This document shows, in pieces, positions 24,841-32,096 of a DNA stretch of 64,000 nucleotides. The stretch lies in the NCBI RefSeq assembly GCF_022815605.1, contig NZ_JALGRP010000002.1, positions 124,001-188,000 on the forward strand, given 5' to 3'. Source of the stretch: Microbacterium sp. VKM Ac-2923 (lineage in GTDB: Bacteria; Actinomycetota; Actinomycetes; Actinomycetales; Microbacteriaceae). Each line of letters starts with the position of its first letter. Within the stretch, counting starts at the first letter, position 1. The position numbers and the translations under genes were made by a program. The notes under the pieces were generated by a model, which was not told the DNA's origin, did not search any database, and worked only from the letters and a program-made list of their open reading frames with translations.

Positions 24841-25659
24841 TCAGCTGCGCAGCGCCCGCAGCTGCGCCTGCACCCGGCGGTGCATGTGCAGTGCCGGGTA
24901 GACGCCCAGGAACACCGCCATCGGTGCACGCAGACGCACGTCGCGGATGTCGTGCGCCGCATAGGTGTTCTCGAAGCGGTCGATGTACCGCCGGAAATCG
25001 CGCGGGCGATCGTCGAGACGTCGTGCACCGATCGCCGCGACCATGTGCGAGGAGTATGCGATGCGTCGACCGCCGAGGGCGAGGTGCACCGCGATGTCGA
25101 GGTCTTCGTGCATGACGTCGTCTTCGTCGTCGCACAGGAACTCGCGCACGTCGCGCCACGCGTCCGCCCGCACCGCCATGTTGCTGCCGAAGAGGAAGAC
25201 GAAGTCACCCGCGAGCCGCACCTGGAGGCGGCGGAAGGCATCGTCGACCTGCTGACCGATCGCCCGCAACGGAAGGTCGTAGTACTCCACCGGACCCGAG
25301 GCTGCATCGATCTCGCCCGACGCGAACACCCGCGACACCTGGGCGACCCAGTCGGGTTTCAGAGCGGTGTCGGCGTCGATCCGGCCGAGCACATCGCCGA
25401 TCGCGGCGTCCATTCCCAGATTGCGGGTCGGGACCAGTCCCTGGCGGTCATCCTGGCGCAGCAGACGGATACCGGCATCCGGATGCCGCGCAATGAATCC
25501 CTCGACGACCGCCCGGGTGGCGTCGGTCGATCGATTGTCGACGACGAGGACCTCGACGGCGGGGACCGTCTGGTGAATGACGGCGTCGAGGCACTGGGCG
25601 ATCACCGCCTCCTCGTTGAAGGCGGGGACGACGATCGACACCGAAGGCAGCACGGTCAC
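24841..25659 (-). CDS. Glycosyltransferase family 2
   Basis: A 272-residue GT-A-fold transferase. It begins with VSIVVPAFNEEAVIAQCLDA, has the nucleotide-sugar region VLVVDNRSTDATRAV, the metal-binding DxD in GRIDADTAL, and the acceptor-site EDLDIAVHL. There is no membrane segment; the acceptor may be a lipid or cell-wall glycan. The start is a GTG. It follows rdgB on the same strand after 17 bases, so it is probably the last gene of the murI-rph-rdgB operon. Confidence 0.9.
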   Translation of the reverse strand: MTVLPSVSIVVPAFNEEAVIAQCLDAVIHQTVPAVEVLVVDNRSTDATRAVVEGFIARHPDAGIRLLRQDDRQGLVPTRNLGMDAAIGDVLGRIDADTALKPDWVAQVSRVFASGEIDAASGPVEYYDLPLRAIGQQVDDAFRRLQVRLAGDFVFLFGSNMAVRADAWRDVREFLCDDEDDVMHEDLDIAVHLALGGRRIAYSSHMVAAIGARRLDDRPRDFRRYIDRFENTYAAHDIRDVRLRAPMAVFLGVYPALHMHRRVQAQLRALRS

Positions 25660-25676
25660 CGATCCGGTCTACACGC

Positions 25677-26273
25677 TCAGAGTGACGCGAGAAGGGGCGC
25701 CAGCTGAACGAACGCCCGCGCGCGGTGCGAGTGCGCGTTCTTCTCGGCCGCCGTCCACTCGCCAACGGTGCGGTCGGCGCCCGCGGGCTGATCGTCGGGC
25801 ACGAAGATCGGGTCATACCCGAAACCACCCGGTCCGGCGGGTGTCATCGCCAGGCGTCCGGGCCAGCGGCCCTCGACCGTCTGCTCGTCGCCGTCGGGGC
25901 GTACGAGGGCGATCACCGACACGAACTGCGCCGTGCGGTGCGGGTCGGCGACGTCGGAGAGTTGATCGAGCAGCAGCTCCAGGTTCGCCGCGGCATCCTT
26001 CTTGTGTCCAGCCCAGTAGGCCGAGAACACCCCGGGCGAACCGCCCAGCACGTCGACCGCGACGCCGGAGTCGTCGGCGAGGGCCGGGAGCCCGGTGTGC
26101 GCCGCCGCCGCGCGCGCCTTGATCAGGGCGTTGGCCGCGAACGTCACGCCGTCCTCGATAGGCTCGGGGCCGTCATAGCCGACGACCTCGAGGTCGGGAC
26201 GGACGGCCGCGACGATCGCCTGGAACTCCTCGATCTTGTGCGGGTTGTGTGTGGCGAGGACGACGCGTGGCAT
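25677..26273 (-). CDS. rdgB: Non-canonical purine NTP pyrophosphatase (RdgB/HAM1)
   Basis: The enzyme hydrolyses ITP, dITP and XTP to monophosphates and keeps deaminated purines out of nucleic acids. The 198-residue protein has the substrate motif LATHNPHKIEEF near the start, ADDSGVAVDVL, and GFGYDPIFVPD. Length is normal for the family. Its ATG lies one base from the rph stop, and rph-rdgB is a widely conserved pair. Confidence 0.97.
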   Translation of the reverse strand: MPRVVLATHNPHKIEEFQAIVAAVRPDLEVVGYDGPEPIEDGVTFAANALIKARAAAAHTGLPALADDSGVAVDVLGGSPGVFSAYWAGHKKDAAANLELLLDQLSDVADPHRTAQFVSVIALVRPDGDEQTVEGRWPGRLAMTPAGPGGFGYDPIFVPDDQPAGADRTVGEWTAAEKNAHSHRARAFVQLAPLLASL

Positions 26274-26274
26274 C

Positions 26275-27000
26275 TCAGCCCTCGAGAGCCGCGGTCTGGA
26301 TGCCGCGCAGCTCGGCGCATCCGTTGACGCCCAGTTCGAGCAGGCGGTCGAGTTCCGCCTTGTCGAAGGGCGCGCCCTCAGCGGTGCCCTGCACCTCGAC
26401 GAACAGACCGCGGCCGGTGACGACGACGTTCATGTCGGTCTCGGCACGCACGTCCTCGACGTAGGCGAGGTCGAGCAGCGGCTCGCCGTCGACGATGCCG
26501 ACCGACACCGCGGCGACCGAGTCGCGCAGCACCTCGGAGCGCTGGCCGATGAACTTCTTCTCGCGGCCCCAGGCGATGGCATCCGCGAGGGCGACATAGG
26601 CACCCGTGATGGCCGCGGTGCGCGTGCCGCCGTCGGCCTGGAGCACGTCGCAGTCGATCACGATGGTGTTCTCGCCCAGCGCCTTGGTGTCGACCACCGC
26701 GCGCAGTGCCCGACCGATCAGGCGCGAGATCTCGTGCGTGCGTCCACCGACCTTGCCCTTGATGCTCTCGCGGTCGTTACGGCTGTTCGTCGCGCGCGGC
26801 AGCATCGCGTACTCCGCCGTGACCCAGCCTTTGCCCTTGCCGCTCAGCCAGCGGGGCACGCCGTTGGTGAACGACGCGGTGCACAGCACCTTCGTACCGC
26901 CGAACGTGATCAACGCCGAGCCCTCGGCGTGCGCCGACCAGCCGCGCTCGATGGTCACGGGGCGGAGCTGATCGGCGGTGCGGCCGTCTTTGCGGGTCAT
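26275..27000 (-). CDS. rph: Ribonuclease PH
   Basis: A phosphorolytic 3'-5' exoribonuclease that trims tRNA 3' ends. The 241-residue protein carries family blocks [45 protein letters not shown] and [19 protein letters not shown]. It normally forms a hexamer. A good ribosome site (GGAGG, 5 nt spacing) precedes the ATG. It lies between murI (35 bases upstream) and rdgB. Confidence 0.97.
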   Translation of the reverse strand: MTRKDGRTADQLRPVTIERGWSAHAEGSALITFGGTKVLCTASFTNGVPRWLSGKGKGWVTAEYAMLPRATNSRNDRESIKGKVGGRTHEISRLIGRALRAVVDTKALGENTIVIDCDVLQADGGTRTAAITGAYVALADAIAWGREKKFIGQRSEVLRDSVAAVSVGIVDGEPLLDLAYVEDVRAETDMNVVVTGRGLFVEVQGTAEGAPFDKAELDRLLELGVNGCAELRGIQTAALEG

Positions 27001-27035
27001 GGATCCTCCAGGGGAACGGGAACGGATGCCACGCC

Positions 27036-27854
27036 TCAGCGCGGCAGGTCGATGGCGCCGGTCTGCACGAGCTGTACCTCGCGCACCTCACGGCCCATGA
27101 GGCGGTGCGCCAGGCGCAGGAAGTCGTCGGCCGACGAGCCGGTGGCCTCGTAGCGGTGGGAGGCCGTGGCATCCGGTCCCGCCAGGAGGTCGCGCGACAC
27201 GAGCTGGCGGTACACGTCTTTCGCGGTCTCGCTGTCGCTCGAGACGAGGCTGACGTCGGAGCCCATCACGTAGCTGATGGCGCCCTCGAGGAATGGATAG
27301 TGCGTGCATCCCAGCACGAGGGTGTCGACGCCGGCGTGCCGGAGCGGGGCGAGGTACTGCTCGGCGGTGGCCAGCACCTCGGGCGAGTCGGTGACACCGG
27401 CCTCGACGAACTCGACGAAGCGCGGGCAGGCCTCGGCGAACACGGTGAGGCGCTCGTTGACCTCGAGCATGTCCTGATAGGCGCGCGAGCCGATCGTGCC
27501 GGCGGTGCCGATCACGCCGATGCGGCCGTTGCGGGTCGTGGACATCGCCGTGCGTACCGCGGGGCCGATGACCTCGACGACGGGCACGTCGTAACGCTCG
27601 CGTGCGTCGCGGAGCATCGCCGCCGAGGCGGTGTTGCAGGCGATGACCAGCATCTTCACGCCCTGCTCGACGAGGGTGTCGAGCACCTCGAGGGCATACC
27701 GGCGGACATCGGCGATGGGCTTGGGGCCGTAGGGAGAGCGAGCGGTATCGCCGATGTAGAGGATCGACTCCCGCGGAAGCTGCGCCGACACGGCCCGGGC
27801 GACGGTGAGACCGCCGACTCCCGAGTCGAAGATCCCGATCGGCGCGTCATCCAT
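27036..27854 (-). CDS. murI: Glutamate racemase
   Basis: MurI makes D-glutamate for peptidoglycan. The 272-residue enzyme has both catalytic cysteines, in [10 protein letters not shown] and [12 protein letters not shown], and the N-terminal [16 protein letters not shown]. The frame extends far upstream into the GC repeat with no stop, but homology fixes ATG 27854. TAGGCT lies 8 nt before it. It heads the murI-rph-rdgB-GT2 unit. Confidence 0.97.
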   Translation of the reverse strand: MDDAPIGIFDSGVGGLTVARAVSAQLPRESILYIGDTARSPYGPKPIADVRRYALEVLDTLVEQGVKMLVIACNTASAAMLRDARERYDVPVVEVIGPAVRTAMSTTRNGRIGVIGTAGTIGSRAYQDMLEVNERLTVFAEACPRFVEFVEAGVTDSPEVLATAEQYLAPLRHAGVDTLVLGCTHYPFLEGAISYVMGSDVSLVSSDSETAKDVYRQLVSRDLLAGPDATASHRYEATGSSADDFLRLAHRLMGREVREVQLVQTGAIDLPR

Positions 27855-27942
27855 AGGAGACCAGCCTAACGGGCGGGTGGCGAGCGGCGGATGCCGCGAC
27901 CCGCGGGTCGCGCGCGACGGTGGGGCCGGAGCGCGGGGCCGC

Positions 27943-28006
27943 GGGGGCGCGGGGGCGCGGGGGCGCGGGGGCGCGGGGGCGCGGGGGCGCGGGGGCGCGG
28001 GGGCTT
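27943..28006. repeat. All-GC 8-bp tandem repeat
   Basis: Seven perfect copies of GGGGGCGC (27943-27998) and a partial eighth occupy the spacer between the divergent murI and pncB genes. Such a tract can change copy number by slippage and can form unusual structures such as G-quadruplexes. It is open in several frames but has no coding sign. Confidence 0.92.
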
Positions 28007-28042
28007 GGAGCCGCGGGGCCGCGGGCCGAGGGCCGTGGGCGG

Positions 28043-28126
28043 GACACAACGCAGGAGATCCGGGATCGAGGTCGCGGAGAAACACGGCGCCGCGCCGAGC
28101 GGCGCCGGGGAGTCCTGCGTTCTGTC
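28043..28126. repeat. Palindromic repeat element, copy B
   Basis: The outer arms 28043-28056 and 28113-28126 pair over 14 bases with one mismatch. An inner perfect 8-bp stem (28086-28093 with 28099-28106) completes a long cruciform. The first 20 bases equal those at 15929, and GAGGTCGCGGAG at 28068-28079 recurs in the array at 37.1 kb. It lies about 70 bases before pncB. Confidence 0.8.
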
Positions 28127-28196
28127 ACCGGGGCCGGGAAGTCAAGGCGCCGCGCATCTCGCGGCGGGCCGGAACGGGCCGGAATAGGCTGACGCC

Positions 28197-29522
28197 ATGA
28201 CGCGCAGCACGGCCCTGCTCACCGACCGTTACGAACTCACGATGCTCGACGCGGCGCTGAGCGACGGCACGGCCGAGCGGCGATGCGTCTTCGAGGTCTT
28301 CGGGCGGCGACTGTCGGGAGGACGCCGTTTCGGTGTCGTCGCGGGCACCGGGCGCCTTCTCGAGGCCATCCGGGAGTTCCGTTTCGGCGACGACGAGCTG
28401 CGCTACCTCCGCGACGGCAGGATCGTGGATGCGATGACGCTCGACTTCCTCGCCGGCTACCGCTTCACGGGATCGGTGACCGGGTACCGGGAAGGCGAGG
28501 TGTACTTCCCCGGCTCGCCATTGCTGACCATCGAGGGCACGTTCGCCGAGGCCGTTCTGCTGGAGACGGTGGCGCTGAGCATCCTCAACTACGACAGCGC
28601 GGTCGCCACGGCCGCCGCCCGCATGAGCGTCGCAGCCGGCGACCGCCCGCTCGCGGAGATGGGCTCCCGTCGAGCGAGCGAGGATGCGGCGGTCGCGGCG
28701 GCGCGCGCGGCGTACATCGCGGGTTTCTCGGCGACGAGCAACCTCGAGGCGGGTCGTCGCTGGGGTGTGCCGACCATGGGAACCGCGGCTCACGCGTGGA
28801 CGCTGCTGCACGACAGCGAAGAAGAGGCTTTCCGGTCGCAGGTCGACGCCCTCGGCAGCGGGACCACTCTCCTCGTCGACACCTACGACATCGCCGAGGG
28901 TGTGCGCACGGCCGTGCGCGTCGCCGGGACGGGGCTCGGCGGGGTCCGTATCGACTCCGGTGACCTGCCGATCGTCGCGGGCGAGGTGCGGGCACTGCTG
29001 GACGAACTCGGGGCGACCGGGACGCGCATCACCGTCACGAGCGATCTCGACGAGTACGCACTCGCCGCCCTCGCGGCGTCGCCCGTCGACGCGTACGGCG
29101 TCGGCACGTCGGTCGCGACCGGGTCGGGAGTGCCGACCGCGGGGCTCGTGTTCAAGCTCGTGGCCCGCGAAGCCTCCGACGGCTCCTGGGTGGCGGTCGC
29201 GAAGGCCTCCGCGCAGAAAGCGTCGCACGGTGGTCGCAAAGCCGCGTTCCGTGCCCTCGACGCGGGTACTGCCACGACGGAGCTCATCGTGGTCAGCGAC
29301 GGATTCGAGGATCTGTCGACCGCCGCCGAGCATCCCGATGCGCGCCCGCTGCAGACCACGCTCATGCGCGACGGCGAGGTGGATGCCACAGCTATCGGCC
29401 ACGCGGGCGTCGACGCCGCCCGTGCACATCATGCGCGAGTGCGCGAAGAGTTGCCGGTGCGCGCTCTGGCCCTCAGCAAATCGGAGCCTGCTCTGCCGAC
29501 GGAGTACCGCGACGCGACATGA
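28197..29522 (+). CDS. pncB: Nicotinate phosphoribosyltransferase
   Basis: PncB converts nicotinate and PRPP to nicotinate mononucleotide in NAD salvage. The 441-residue protein begins LLTDRYELTMLDAAL. It has the phospho-histidine/active-site region in MGTAAHAWTLLHDSE, GSRRASEDAA, and the C-terminal VRIDSGDLPIVAGEV and GVGTSVATGSGVPT. It is of the actinobacterial pncB type (about 440). The start follows TAGGCT by exactly 6 nt, indicating a leaderless message. Confidence 0.95.
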   Translation: MTRSTALLTDRYELTMLDAALSDGTAERRCVFEVFGRRLSGGRRFGVVAGTGRLLEAIREFRFGDDELRYLRDGRIVDAMTLDFLAGYRFTGSVTGYREGEVYFPGSPLLTIEGTFAEAVLLETVALSILNYDSAVATAAARMSVAAGDRPLAEMGSRRASEDAAVAAARAAYIAGFSATSNLEAGRRWGVPTMGTAAHAWTLLHDSEEEAFRSQVDALGSGTTLLVDTYDIAEGVRTAVRVAGTGLGGVRIDSGDLPIVAGEVRALLDELGATGTRITVTSDLDEYALAALAASPVDAYGVGTSVATGSGVPTAGLVFKLVAREASDGSWVAVAKASAQKASHGGRKAAFRALDAGTATTELIVVSDGFEDLSTAAEHPDARPLQTTLMRDGEVDATAIGHAGVDAARAHHARVREELPVRALALSKSEPALPTEYRDAT

Positions 29523-29699
29523 GGGGTGACCTCGCCAGCGAGGAGGTGAAGGCCGGACGGCGCCGCGCACTCCGCACGTCGCGAGGGGCGGGTGATCTGC
29601 AGGGTGATCGCATCGCGCATGTGCCGAGACGCGACCGATGGCCTGGATAGCGTGAGACCTTCCGCGACGCAGCCGACCGTGCCGCGGGAAAGGACTCTC

Positions 29700-30200
29700 A
29701 TGCCGCGCCAGGCTGCCGCTCCCCTCGAACGGACTCGCCGCCAGGTGATCGCATCGGCAGCGTGGGCCGTGCCCGCGATCGTCGTCGTCACGGCGACCCC
29801 CGCGTTCGCGGCCTCGGGCGGGAGTGTCCCGGTGGCGAAGCTTCGACCGAGCTCGGACTTCGCGGCCGAGAACCAGCACCGGTACGACCCCGCGACGAAC
29901 ACCACTCGCGGGCCCATCTCCGTCTACGTGCGCGCCCGGTACGACCAGAACATCGTGTGGTGGCCACAGCGCGACCCCGACCTGGCCACCGTGCCGTACA
30001 CCGTGCTGGTGACAGGGCCGCTCGGATCATCGTCGTTGACGGGTGTGCTCACCATCTCGATCGGCGGGTACGCCCAAGACGTCCGCAGCTATCCGTCGGA
30101 CGGCACCCACCCCCTGCCCGCGGGTACGTACTCCTTCACGCTGGTGCTGTACGGCGGCGACGGATCGACGTCGACAACCACGACCGTCGAACTGATCTGA
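29700..30200 (+). CDS. Tat-exported protein of unknown function
   Basis: A 166-residue protein with a twin-arginine signal: ERTRRQVIASAAWAVPAIVV, with cleavage likely after TPAFA near residue 40. The mature part (about 125 residues) is Tyr, Ser and Thr-rich, beta-prone and without Cys, ending in an alternating STSTTTTVELI strand. It suggests a small immunoglobulin-like or surface domain. ATG 29700 is preferred over an upstream in-frame start because it places the RR motif near residue 12 and has GGAAAGGA upstream. I do not recognise the family. Confidence 0.7.
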   Translation: MPRQAAAPLERTRRQVIASAAWAVPAIVVVTATPAFAASGGSVPVAKLRPSSDFAAENQHRYDPATNTTRGPISVYVRARYDQNIVWWPQRDPDLATVPYTVLVTGPLGSSSLTGVLTISIGGYAQDVRSYPSDGTHPLPAGTYSFTLVLYGGDGSTSTTTTVELI

Positions 30201-30218
30201 CCGCCGAGGCGGGACCGC

Positions 30219-30485
30219 TCAGTTGATGAGCGACTCGTAGATTTCTTTGCACTGCGGGCAGACCGGGAACTTCTCGGGGTCGCGACCGGGGGTCCACTTC
30301 TTGCCGCAGAGCGCACGCACGGGCTTCCCGGTAATCGCCGACTCGAGGATCTTGTCTTTCTTCACATAATGCGAGAAGCGCTCGTGATCGCCGGGCTCGA
30401 TGTTCTCTTCGCGGATGAGCTCCTCGAGCTCACGGTCCAGGGTCGCGAGACCCCCGCTGTCAGGTCTGTCGAGTGGCGTGCTCAT
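30219..30485 (-). CDS. DUF3039 domain protein
   Basis: An 88-residue protein matching DUF3039, a small actinobacterial family. It has RALCGKKWTPGRDPEKFPVC and CPQCKEIYE, giving three Cys (C, then CxxC) suitable for zinc. The N-terminal part is acidic. Function is unknown; conservation across Actinomycetota suggests a basic role. TACACT lies 8 nt before ATG on the minus strand. Confidence 0.92.
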   Translation of the reverse strand: MSTPLDRPDSGGLATLDRELEELIREENIEPGDHERFSHYVKKDKILESAITGKPVRALCGKKWTPGRDPEKFPVCPQCKEIYESLIN

Positions 30486-30533
30486 GGAGAGCTAGTGTAG
30501 CCGTGGACCGCACCCGACGGTCGGGCGGGGACG

Positions 30534-32096
30534 TCATGACGCCTCCGCGAACTCCATGAGACGAGTGGCGCGGCTCTCGTAAAGCACCGCGCCCAGCGCG
30601 ATGCCGACCACCAGCACGATCGCGCCGGCTCCGACACCGACCCACAGGGCGAACATCGCGTCGATGGCGGTGCCGTTGATCGCCTGCCATGTCAGCCAAC
30701 CGGCGGGCGATGCCGTGAGCAGCGCTCCGAGCATGACGAGCCCCTGGGCCATCACACCGCCCGAACCCGTGCGCTGCGGCTGCTGGAACGGGCTGTCGCC
30801 CGGGCGCGAGACCGCGTACGGCGCGAGCACCGAAGAGACGCTCGACAAGCCGAGACCGCCGAGGAACAGCGCCGCGCAGACGCCCACCATGGCCGGGAAG
30901 ATCGCCCAGCGACCGTGCGCGACGATCGCGAGCGGGAGGCTCACGGCCAGGATCGGGATGGCGATGAGCAGGACGGGCACGAGCCGCCCGATGCGATCCG
31001 GGATGCCGCGTACGCCACTGGCGATGTGCATCCACAGGGCGGTCGAGTCGTAGGCGAGGTCGTTGTGCGGCAGCCAGCCGAAGAACAGAGCCATGATGGG
31101 CACCGGCAGCAGGACGGCCAGTTCGAACGGCACTCCCGCAACGAGGAGCGGCACGGTCGAGACGACCGCCGCGATCGGCACGATCGCGACGTTGACGATG
31201 TAGCGCCGATCGCGCAGCCAGTACGACAGGCTCCGCGCGGCGACCGCTCCCCCGGGCGTGCCCGGAAGCAACGCGAACCACCCCAAGCCGCCGCGTTCAC
31301 GAACAGCGACGGGGCGGCGGGTGGTGGTGAGCAGCACCTCGACCAGGGCGAACCACGCGAGCGCCAGCAGGGCGACGGTCGCGAGGGCCACGACGACACT
31401 GCCCAGCGCCGCCCCCGTCGTCGGTGCGAGGCCGATGGCCCACGCCGCGCCGATGGGCGTCCACGACAGGATCTCGGCGGCCGAGGCGAGCTGCGAGGGC
31501 ACAGCGCCTCGCCACTCGAGCGACCCGAGGAACACCCCGATCGGCACGACCACGACGAGGATGGCGACGAGATAGACGCTCATCAACTCGCGCGATTGCC
31601 GAGGCCGCTGCACCAGCGCGCCCAGAGCCATACTGACGCGCGCGAAGAGAACGCACGTGGTCAGTCCCAGCGCAACGGACACCACCCCAGCCACCGCCGA
31701 AGCACCGTATGCACTCCACGCCACGGCGATGCTCACACCGAGCACCAGGGTCACGAGAACCGGGACGCTGACGAACCCGGCCAGGAGGAGCGCTCCGGCA
31801 AGACGGCGCGGTTCCGGACCGATCACGGCGAAGCGTCTCGGATCCAGCGGATCGACCGAGGCCGTGATGGGCGGTCCGACGGCAAATCCCAGGGTGACGG
31901 CGGAGCCGGCGAGCACGGTGACCACCGCGGTGGTGAGGCGATCGGCATCCGAGAGTCCGACGATGCTCACGGCGGCGAAGACGGTGGCAGCCACGAGCAC
32001 GACGACGCCGATGGCTCGCCTGAGCACGTCGCGCCGGTCGCCCCGGAGGGCGCCCAGCATCATCGCCACTCTCAGCCGGAGAACGTGTGCAGCCAC
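30534..32096 (-). CDS. ABC transporter permease (ABC-2-like)
   Basis: A 520-residue, highly hydrophobic protein with about 12 membrane helices, the first after a short basic segment (GALRGDRRDVLRRA). No extracytoplasmic domain is evident. Together with the preceding ATPase it should form an exporter of unknown substrate. The start is unsure: GTG 32096 overlaps the ATPase stop by 25 bases, while GTG 32069 begins just after it; the longer form keeps the basic HVLRLRVAMMLGALR segment typical of such permeases. The unit is read as ATPase then permease. Confidence 0.82.
   Translation of the reverse strand: MAAHVLRLRVAMMLGALRGDRRDVLRRAIGVVVLVAATVFAAVSIVGLSDADRLTTAVVTVLAGSAVTLGFAVGPPITASVDPLDPRRFAVIGPEPRRLAGALLLAGFVSVPVLVTLVLGVSIAVAWSAYGASAVAGVVSVALGLTTCVLFARVSMALGALVQRPRQSRELMSVYLVAILVVVVPIGVFLGSLEWRGAVPSQLASAAEILSWTPIGAAWAIGLAPTTGAALGSVVVALATVALLALAWFALVEVLLTTTRRPVAVRERGGLGWFALLPGTPGGAVAARSLSYWLRDRRYIVNVAIVPIAAVVSTVPLLVAGVPFELAVLLPVPIMALFFGWLPHNDLAYDSTALWMHIASGVRGIPDRIGRLVPVLLIAIPILAVSLPLAIVAHGRWAIFPAMVGVCAALFLGGLGLSSVSSVLAPYAVSRPGDSPFQQPQRTGSGGVMAQGLVMLGALLTASPAGWLTWQAINGTAIDAMFALWVGVGAGAIVLVVGIALGAVLYESRATRLMEFAEAS

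Noticed and set aside
23770..25707. A 645-codon plus-strand open frame opposite the CDF exporter and GT2
   Set aside because: Both minus-strand genes have clear family motifs; the plus-strand product is His/Arg/Asp-rich and featureless.
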